Shown: positions 1-4,445 of the stretch, piece after piece | How positions within the stretch are numbered: position 1 is the first letter of the stretch | How the letters are laid out: each line of letters begins with the position of its first letter | The notes under the pieces: model-generated | Database searches by the model: none | What the model was told of the DNA's origin: nothing | What the model saw: only the letters and a program-made list of their open reading frames with translations | NCBI GenBank assembly: GCA_004377135.1 | Contig: SOHS01000074.1 | Span: 1-7,583, forward strand | From: Dehalococcoidia bacterium | GTDB taxonomy: Bacteria; Chloroflexota; Dehalococcoidia; GIF9; AB-539-J10 | Length of the DNA: 7,583 nucleotides | Direction of reading: 5' to 3' | Made by a program: the position numbers and the translations under genes

Positions 1-437
1 TAGGTCTGGGATTTGTTGCTATCGGCAAAGCTATTTTTTTGCTTCTAGGCATTGAGGTAGCTGATTTCTTAATGGCTGGCGGCATCATTTTGCTGATTTT
101 GGCCATCAGGTATTTAATCACCGGTAAGGCGGTAGAAGCCGAGGATGTATCAGCCTCCGAGATGATAGGCGTTGTGCCTCTAGGCACTCCTATGGTTGTC
201 GGGCCAGCGGTACTTGCTACTTTGCTATTGCTTATGAGCCAGTATCGTATCCCCATTGTGATTTTGTCCTTTATTCTTAATCTAGTGATACAGTGGGTGC
301 TTTTCAGGCAAGCTGACCGAATTGTCAATTTTCTGGGACGTACCGGCGTGAACGCTATATCTAAAATAGTTATGTTACTTTTAGCTGCTATTGCTGTAAA
401 GATGATTCGCGAGGGCTTTATGACAATTTTGGGCTGA
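1..437 (+). CDS. MarC-family integral membrane protein, C-terminal part (partial at left edge)
   Basis: The frame is open from base 3 to the TGA at 435-437, so about 145 residues of the C-terminal part are visible and the true start lies outside the window. The TTG at 39 is only an internal codon. The protein is very hydrophobic, with about four membrane segments: the stretch around FLMAGGIILLILAIRYLITG, the PLGTPMVVGPAVLATLLLL segment, the IPIVILSFILNLVIQWVLF segment, and a final SKIVMLLLAAIAVKMIREG helix. The motif VPLGTPMVVGPAVLATLLL and the ending G..G...I.KI..LLLAAIAV..I..G match the MarC (UPF0056) family, whose members are around 200 residues long. The molecular role of the family is not established; the name comes from a drug-resistance locus, and that role has not held up in E. 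coli. It would act in the cytoplasmic membrane. Family assignment is fairly secure, function is not. Confidence 0.85.
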   Translation, partial: GLGFVAIGKAIFLLLGIEVADFLMAGGIILLILAIRYLITGKAVEAEDVSASEMIGVVPLGTPMVVGPAVLATLLLLMSQYRIPIVILSFILNLVIQWVLFRQADRIVNFLGRTGVNAISKIVMLLLAAIAVKMIREGFMTILG

Positions 438-460
438 AATCTGCCATGAAGGGATGCGAC

Positions 461-474
461 GAGGTTCAAACCTC
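461..474 (+). repeat. Short inverted repeat downstream of the MarC-like gene
   Basis: GAGGT and ACCTC pair around a TTCAA-type loop 24 bases after the MarC-like stop. No T-run follows, so it is at best a weak or Rho-assisted transcript end. The following bases contain a perfect TTGACA at 476-481 with a loose -10 match (TATCAA, 498-503, 16-base spacer), which could be an upstream promoter for the zinc-ribbon gene. Neither reading is strong. Confidence 0.25.
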
Positions 475-593
475 ATTGACACTTGGGGGATCATTATTAT
501 CAATATAGACATAAAGCCAAAGTTTTAGCTCAAATACAGGAAGAATCTAGCCCACTTGTTAACGATCAAGACGACAAAAATCTTAAAAAGCTA

Positions 594-616
594 TTGACAT
601 ATTCGTAATATATAAT
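594..616 (+). promoter_or_regulatory. Putative promoter of the zinc-ribbon membrane protein gene
   Basis: A perfect TTGACA lies at 594-599 and a perfect TATAAT at 611-616, but the spacer between them is only 11 bases, too short for normal sigma-70-type use of both. If the TATAAT is the real -10, the transcript would start near 623 and just include the ribosome-binding site at 631-636. If the TTGACA is the real -35, the -10 would have to be the poorer TATATC at 618-623. A promoter here is likely; which boxes are used is undecided. Confidence 0.45.
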
Positions 617-641
617 GTATATCCAACATAAGGAGGTTATT

Positions 642-1121
642 ATGTTTTGTTCTCAATGTGGTGCGGAAAATCCTGAGGGTGCTAAGTTTTGCTCCAAGTG
701 TGGCGCTGGGCTGGGTGTTGCTGCAACGCCAGCTGAAGGTGCAGCTACGCCAGAAGCGGAGAGTAGCACAGGTTTGTCAGCCAATGTAGCCGGGCTTCTT
801 TGCTACGTGGCTATGTGGATAACGGGAATAGTTTTCATCGTCCTTGAAAAGAAAAGTATCTTCGTTAAATTCCATGCCTGGCAATCCATCATGACATTTG
901 GTGTACTGACAGCAGCGCATCTTATTTTATACACAATGCTCAGGGCGATTGCTTTAGCGACTTTTTTGCCTGGCCTAGCAATTTTTGCTGGAGTGCTTGG
1001 CACTATTATTTGGATCCTGATGGCCATATTGTGGATCATCCTTATCATCCAGGCAGGCGCAGGCAAAATGTGGAAGGTACCCTGGGCAGGCGACTGGGCT
1101 GAGAAGCAAATCAGCAAGTAA
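642..1121 (+). CDS. Zinc-ribbon plus DUF4870/UPF0132-like membrane protein
   Basis: The product is 159 residues. The start is taken at ATG 642 because AGGAGG (631-636) sits five bases upstream; an in-frame ATG at 615 overlaps the TATAAT box and lacks a ribosome site. Residues 1-21 form a zinc ribbon with CxxC pairs C3/C6 and C17/C20. A linker rich in Ala, Pro and Glu follows (about 24-48). From about residue 49, NVAGLLCYVAMWITGIVF, a charged turn LEKKS and the FHAWQSI motif match the DUF4870/UPF0132-type small membrane proteins. Two further hydrophobic segments follow, and the short tail is basic. The ribbon probably faces the cytoplasm. The family has no settled function; the zinc ribbon may bind a protein or nucleic-acid partner (inference). 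It appears monocistronic, with its own promoter and a 223-base gap before dnaX. Confidence 0.87.
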   Translation: MFCSQCGAENPEGAKFCSKCGAGLGVAATPAEGAATPEAESSTGLSANVAGLLCYVAMWITGIVFIVLEKKSIFVKFHAWQSIMTFGVLTAAHLILYTMLRAIALATFLPGLAIFAGVLGTIIWILMAILWIILIIQAGAGKMWKVPWAGDWAEKQISK

Positions 1122-1144
1122 AGTTTTAAGGACTCAGTGCCCAA

Positions 1145-1160
1145 GCCTGATAAATCAGGC
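1145..1160 (+). terminator. Weak hairpin after the zinc-ribbon gene
   Basis: GCCTGA (1145-1150) and TCAGGC (1155-1160) form a perfect 6-bp stem with a TAAA loop, 23 bases after the stop codon. A five-T run occurs only at 1174-1178, thirteen bases beyond the stem, so it is not a canonical intrinsic terminator. It could be an RNA 3'-end stabiliser or part of an imperfect terminator. Confidence 0.35.
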
Positions 1161-1259
1161 AACTAAGGCTAGCTTTTTGGCGTCGCTGCTGTAGGGTTTT
1201 TCCTCGGGAAACTCTGCTTCTGTTATACCATAGTAATATAGGCAGCCATTGCGTGCGCT

Positions 1260-1313
1260 GTAAAAATTTGATATTTTACCCATGCCTTGGCGTAAAAATC
1301 TCCTTTAGAGATT
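1260..1313 (+). repeat. Two short inverted repeats in the dnaX promoter region
   Basis: GTAAAA (1260-1265) pairs with TTTTAC (1274-1279), and AATCTC (1297-1302) pairs with GAGATT (1308-1313) around a five-base centre. The second palindrome covers the position of the -35 element of the dnaX promoter, so it could be an operator. No regulator family is recognised; such palindromes can arise by chance in AT-rich spacers. Confidence 0.25.
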
Positions 1314-1332
1314 AAGTGGGGGGTGGTATAAT
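1304..1332 (+). promoter_or_regulatory. Extended -10 promoter of dnaX
   Basis: TGGTATAAT (1324-1332) is a perfect extended -10 element (TGnTATAAT). A 17-base spacer separates the TATAAT from a moderate -35 match, TTTAGA (1304-1309). Predicted initiation is near 1339, only about six bases before the dnaX ATG at 1345, so the transcript would have almost no 5' untranslated region. Confidence 0.7.
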
Positions 1333-1344
1333 AAGATTTAATAT

Positions 1345-2919
1345 ATGGGTTCTGAGGTTTTTTACCGCAAGTGGCGACCACAGACTTTAAGTGAGGTGCT
1401 GGGACAAGAGCCTATAACTCAGACTCTGCGTCATGCTGTGGAGGGTGGGAAAATAGCTCATGCTTATCTTTTTTGTGGTCCGCGAGGTACAGGCAAAACC
1501 AGTACAGCGCGTATCTTAGCCAAAGCAGTCAACTGTCCTAATCAATCAGGTGGCGAGCCGTGCAATGCCTGCGATATATGTTGTTCAATCACCGAGGGCA
1601 GGGCTTTAGATGTAATAGAGATAGACGCCGCCAGTAATCGTGGCATTGACGAAATCCGCAGTCTGAGGGAAAAGGCAAACTACGCCCCTAGTCTCGCTCG
1701 CTATAAGGTATATATCATAGACGAAGTCCACATGCTTACCGAGGCGGCTTGCAATGCCTTGTTGAAGACATTGGAGGAACCACCTGGGCATGTAATCTTT
1801 GTTTTAGCTACCACGGAAGCACACAAAGTCATAGCCACCATAGTCTCGAGATGTCAGCGGTTTAATTTTCATCGTCTGCGACAAAGCGAGATAATAGATA
1901 AACTCAAGCTAATATGCGAGAGGGAAGAGATTCACATCAAGCCTGGTGCCTTAGGGCTTATTGCTCGTGCCGCTACCGGGAGTCTTCGAGATGCTGAAAA
2001 TATTTTACAGCAGATGATTGCTTACTATGGCAACCAAATTGAGCTAGACCAGGTTCAAGCGGAGCTTGGTATTAGCTGGGATTCGCGGGTTAGACAACTA
2101 GCACGATGTGTGGTCAATAGGGATGTGGCTGCTGGGCTTAAAGTTATAAATAGCCTCAATAGCGATGGTGTTGACCTCCGTCAGTTTAATGTGGGCCTGG
2201 TAGAATACCTTCGAGGATTGTTACTATCTAAATCGCGATGCGAAGAAGCTCTGGATGTTACCAGCGAAGATTTAGCTGAGATGGGAAGCCTTGCGACCGA
2301 TGCTACTCTGGATTACCTGCTTAAGGTAATTAAGTCATTCTCTAGCATAGATTTTCGAAGTGATGATTACTCCGCTTTGCCCTTAGAATTGGCTTTACTG
2401 GGTTGTGCTTTGTCTCCACCTACAGGACAAGAGCAGCTAACTACAACTAAACCTGTGGAGGCAGCGGACGATACTGAGATAACCGAGTCATTAGAGGAAG
2501 CTGAGGTTTCTGTGGCACTGGATCCCGACAGAGTCGAGACTGAGGTTCCCAGCGAAGAGATTTCCCAGGACATTGATTGCCTCCGTAGCCGCTGGAGGGA
2601 GTTCATTGAATCTTTACGAGGGGAAGGTTCCAGTGGCAATTTGGACGCCTTTTTACGCAGCGCCTGCGACCCTGTAGCTCTTGAGGATGATACACTGGTG
2701 TTGGGTTTTTATTATTCCTTCCATAAGGAGAAAATCGAAGACGCCAAATATCGACATCTGGTAGAGAAAAAGCTTCAGGAGATCTTTGGTCGGCCCTATA
2801 AGATACGGTGTATTTTAGTTGATTCTAAAAGGGAAGTTTCGTCCCAGGCAAGGACGCAAAACCCGGTAATTAAAGCTGCTCTGGAGATGGGAGCCAGGAT
2901 TAGTGAGGAGGAGCTGTAG
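1345..2919 (+). CDS. dnaX: DNA polymerase III subunit gamma/tau (clamp loader ATPase)
   Basis: The 524-residue product is the ATPase of the clamp loader that places the beta sliding clamp on primed DNA and, as tau, ties the loader to the polymerase. The N-terminus (VFYRKWRPQTLSEVLGQ) is diagnostic and fixes the start. Visible motifs are Walker A GPRGTGKT (45-52), a four-cysteine zinc site (C64, C73, C76, C79), Walker B with DEVH (126-129), sensor 1 around ATT (155-157), the SRC arginine-finger motif (168-170) and sensor 2 GSLRD (212-216). The clamp-loader collar domain spans roughly 230-370, an acidic Glu/Ser/Thr linker about 370-410, and a tau-type C-terminal domain beginning near WREFIESLR runs to about 505. 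No Shine-Dalgarno sequence precedes the ATG, consistent with leaderless translation. It is first in a cluster with ybaB and recR, an order common across bacteria. No convincing programmed-frameshift signal was found. Confidence 0.97.
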   Translation: MGSEVFYRKWRPQTLSEVLGQEPITQTLRHAVEGGKIAHAYLFCGPRGTGKTSTARILAKAVNCPNQSGGEPCNACDICCSITEGRALDVIEIDAASNRGIDEIRSLREKANYAPSLARYKVYIIDEVHMLTEAACNALLKTLEEPPGHVIFVLATTEAHKVIATIVSRCQRFNFHRLRQSEIIDKLKLICEREEIHIKPGALGLIARAATGSLRDAENILQQMIAYYGNQIELDQVQAELGISWDSRVRQLARCVVNRDVAAGLKVINSLNSDGVDLRQFNVGLVEYLRGLLLSKSRCEEALDVTSEDLAEMGSLATDATLDYLLKVIKSFSSIDFRSDDYSALPLELALLGCALSPPTGQEQLTTTKPVEAADDTEITESLEEAEVSVALDPDRVETEVPSEEISQDIDCLRSRWREFIESLRGEGSSGNLDAFLRSACDPVALEDDTLVLGFYYSFHKEKIEDAKYRHLVEKKLQEIFGRPYKIRCILVDSKREVSSQARTQNPVIKAALEMGARISEEEL

Positions 2920-2939
2920 TCCTGAGCGAAGCCGCAGGA
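2920..2939 (+). repeat. Short dispersed-type element between dnaX and ybaB
   Basis: This 20-base stretch begins TCCTGAGCGAAG and ends GCAGGA, directly after the dnaX stop. Its ends (TCCTG/CAGGA) are inverted repeats. It closely resembles a short intergenic element, of the form CCTGAGCGAAGTCGAAGG, that I recall as frequent in some Chloroflexota and other environmental genomes. Its last bases merge with the ybaB ribosome-binding site. The resemblance is from memory and unsearched. Confidence 0.4.
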
Positions 2940-2949
2940 AAGGAGACAG

Positions 2950-3255
2950 ATGGATAAATCAATATTACGTCAAGCCCAGCAACTTCAGGCAAAGTTGGCT
3001 AAAGCTCAAGAAGAATTGGGCAGCATTACCGTGGAAGCTACCAGTGGAGGTGGTGCCGTCAAAGTGGTAATTGACGGACACCAAAAGGTTCACGCTGTGG
3101 AGATATCTCCCGAAGCGGTAGAGGCTGGAGATATTGAGTTACTGCAAGATTTAGTTATGTCTGCTGTTAACGAGGCTATTACCAAGTCACAGGAGCTTGT
3201 TAATAAGCACCTCAGCAGTTTGACCGGTGGCCTCAATATACCGGGGTTACTCTAG
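2950..3255 (+). CDS. ybaB: YbaB/EbfC family nucleoid-associated protein
   Basis: The 101-residue product matches the full length of this family of small homodimeric DNA-binding proteins, which are usually encoded between dnaX and recR. The N-terminal helix is AQQLQAKLAKAQEELGSI. It is followed by the typical strand pattern VEATSGGGAVKVVIDG and HAVEISPEAV, then the C-terminal helix LVMSAVNEAITKSQELV and the family's glycine-rich ending LTGGLNIPGLL. The start is supported by AAAGGAG at 2939-2945, four bases before the ATG. The gene lies 30 bases after dnaX, so co-transcription is expected. Family members bind DNA in the nucleoid; links to replication or recombination come mainly from this conserved neighbourhood, and the precise role is uncertain. 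Nothing is truncated or unusual. Confidence 0.95.
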   Translation: MDKSILRQAQQLQAKLAKAQEELGSITVEATSGGGAVKVVIDGHQKVHAVEISPEAVEAGDIELLQDLVMSAVNEAITKSQELVNKHLSSLTGGLNIPGLL

Positions 3256-3297
3256 GGAACTGTCGGCTGTCAGCTATCAAAGAATTTGGTGATTTTT

Positions 3298-3322
3298 CGC
3301 TATGTTCCAGACAGCAATAGCG
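3298..3322 (+). repeat. Inverted repeat upstream of recR
   Basis: CGCTAT (3298-3303) and ATAGCG (3317-3322) are perfect inverted repeats around a 13-base loop in the 83-base spacer between ybaB and recR. Nearby GGAAC (3256-3260) can also pair with GTTCC (3304-3308), and GCTGTC (3266-3271) with GACAGC (3310-3315), so alternative foldings are possible. No T-run follows. It may be an RNA processing or stabilising structure within the operon. Confidence 0.3.
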
Positions 3323-3338
3323 TAAAGAGTAAGGCAAA

Positions 3339-3938
3339 ATGAGATTCGTCGCTGAGCCTATAGCTAGATTAATTGAGGAATTAAATAAGCTGCCTGGAAT
3401 CGGACCCAAAAGTGCTCAAAGGCTGGCTTATCATATCTTACGCAGCCCTGATGAAGAAGCTAAGGCTTTAGCCGAGGCTATTTTAACACTGAAGGAAAAG
3501 ATAAAGCTCTGTTCGCTTTGTTTTAACAACACCGATTGTGACCCTTGCCGCATTTGTCAAGACAAAGAGCGTGACCACTCTAAAATTTGTGTTGTGGAGA
3601 AACCTTCAGATATTTTCCCTTTGGAACAGACTGGGAAATATAACGGTGTTTATCACGTGCTTCATGGAACTATCAACCCGACACAGGGTGTAGGGCCTGA
3701 AGAGCTAAAGATAAAGGAGCTTCTGGCCCGTCTTAAAGATGGCTCAGTAACCGAAGTGATTGTCGCAACCAATCCCAACGTAGAGAGCGAAACTATGGCT
3801 ATGTATCTGCAACGGATTATCACCCCTGTGGGCATTCGAGTCACTCGCCTGGCTCGTGGCTTGCCCTTCGGTGCTGAGCTGGAATATGCTGATGACCTGA
3901 CACTGCAGCAAGCGCTGGAAAACAGGCGAGAATTCTGA
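3339..3938 (+). CDS. recR: Recombination mediator protein RecR
   Basis: The 199-residue product has the normal length and domain order of RecR, which works with RecO (and RecF where present) to load RecA at single-strand gaps. Residues 1-55 contain the helix-hairpin-helix LPGIGPKSAQRLAYHIL. A Cys4 zinc finger is formed by C58/C61 and C70/C73. The Toprim domain starts at about 83 with VVEKPSD (E87, D91) and continues through YHVLHGTINPTQGVGPE. The C-terminus carries the conserved LARGLPFGAELEYADDLTL segment. The start has a weak ribosome site (GTAAGG, 3329-3334, four bases before the ATG) but is fixed by the family N-terminus. It is the last gene of the dnaX-ybaB-recR cluster. All signature residues are present. 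Confidence 0.97.
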   Translation: MRFVAEPIARLIEELNKLPGIGPKSAQRLAYHILRSPDEEAKALAEAILTLKEKIKLCSLCFNNTDCDPCRICQDKERDHSKICVVEKPSDIFPLEQTGKYNGVYHVLHGTINPTQGVGPEELKIKELLARLKDGSVTEVIVATNPNVESETMAMYLQRIITPVGIRVTRLARGLPFGAELEYADDLTLQQALENRREF

Positions 3939-4122
3939 CAAGGTGTACATGGCTGCACCTCGAATATAAAACAGAAATTCTGTAACAGCCAAGTCTTTCC
4001 CAAAGACCTGAAGGGTTTTCTAGCTCATCATCCTGCTATTATGGGTCAGTTTGGGAAGTGCCCGTCAGCCCTTATCAATCAATTCGCCGACTTTCCATCC
4101 ATGTGAAGAATCCCAAAAGTGC
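3939..4122 (+). other. Non-coding spacer after recR with short hairpins
   Basis: No gene is supported here. AGGTG (3941-3945) pairs with CACCT (3956-3960), ACAGA (3971-3975) with TCTGT (3979-3983), and GTCTTT (3993-3998) with AAAGAC (4002-4007) around a CCC loop. The last stem is followed eight bases later by only four Ts (4016-4019), so it is the best but weak candidate for the end of the recR transcript. The rest, 4020-4122, shows no structure I can name. Confidence 0.4.
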
Positions 4123-4149
4123 TTGACCGTACAGAGAATATGATACAAT
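4123..4149 (+). promoter_or_regulatory. Promoter of the candidate RNA / beta-helix leader
   Basis: TTGACC (4123-4128) matches the -35 consensus at five of six positions. TGATACAAT (4141-4149) is an extended -10 with TACAAT as its core. The spacer is 15 bases; using AATAAT (4147-4152) instead gives 18. Initiation is expected near 4156, exactly where a GG-starting stem begins. Confidence 0.6.
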
Positions 4150-4155
4150 AATATA

Positions 4156-4343
4156 GGATAGGGTCTTAATAAATTTAAGCTGTTATTCATCCTATCCGCC
4201 GATTGGAGGGCGAGGAGCAGCAGTGATAGAATCGCTGGGTAGAGAGATTAGGGGGAGCGGTGAAGCAACACGCTTAGGCGGTCACTCAGGCACAGTACAG
4301 CTCATAGCAAAACCGACCTTTCGAAGGTCGGTTTTGTGTTTTT
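4156..4343 (+). ncRNA. Unclassified structured RNA candidate, or attenuator leader
   Basis: A promoter upstream and a strong intrinsic terminator at the end define a transcript of about 190 nt. Inside it, GGATAGG (4156-4162) pairs perfectly with CCTATCC (4191-4197), enclosing a smaller CTTAA/TTAAG stem (4165-4169 with 4175-4179). CAGTGAT (4221-4227) pairs with ATCGCTG (4231-4237) with one G-U. GTGA (4260-4263) can pair with TCAC (4282-4285), alternatively AAGC (4263-4266) with GCTT (4272-4275). I compared it by eye with riboswitch cores I know (TPP, FMN, cobalamin, SAM, ydaO, GEMM, ZTP, THF, fluoride, yybP) and with SRP RNA, RNase P RNA and tmRNA, and saw no match. It may be a free small RNA or a leader controlling the secreted-protein gene 102 bases downstream. 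A 48-codon ORF (4223-4369) overlaps it. Confidence 0.42.
4308..4343 (+). terminator. Strong intrinsic (Rho-independent) terminator
   Basis: Bases 4308-4320 and 4324-4336 form a perfect 13-bp stem around a three-base TCG loop. The core is CCGACC paired with GGTCGG. It is followed immediately by TGTTTTT (4337-4343). The stem has A's on the left flank and T's on the right, so it could also work weakly on the opposite strand, though no minus-strand gene is present to use it. It ends the transcript starting near 4156, or acts as an attenuator before the gene at 4446. Confidence 0.88.
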
Positions 4344-4445
4344 GGGGAAGGCGATGCTTGTCGAACTGAAGGGTGTACGATAGAGAGTCTCTAAGGCCTC
4401 CGATCGAGGAGCGATAAGGTAAAAAAGTAGTAAAAGGAGAAAGAA

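Noticed and set aside
615..641. Upstream ATG at 615 as start of the zinc-ribbon protein
   Set aside because: It lies in the TATAAT box and has no ribosome site, whereas ATG 642 follows AGGAGG at ideal spacing and begins directly with the zinc ribbon.
803..1162. 119-residue minus-strand ORF
   Set aside because: It is fully antisense to the zinc-ribbon membrane gene, has no family resemblance and no supporting ribosome site; it mirrors the hydrophobic coding frame.
2764..2775. Possible programmed frameshift in dnaX at GAGAAAAAGC
   Set aside because: The slippery heptamer would be G AAA AAG rather than A AAA AAG, it is near codon 475 after the tau-type domain is mostly complete, and no clear downstream stem or upstream Shine-Dalgarno stimulator is seen.
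3662..4003. Minus-strand ORFs over the end of recR
   Set aside because: They are antisense to a well-supported RecR with all conserved motifs and show no family features.
4201..4310. SRP RNA, RNase P RNA, tmRNA or known riboswitch
   Set aside because: Signature segments (SRP GGAA-tetraloop motif, RNase P conserved core, tmRNA CCA end, cores of common riboswitches) could not be found by eye, so no family name is given.
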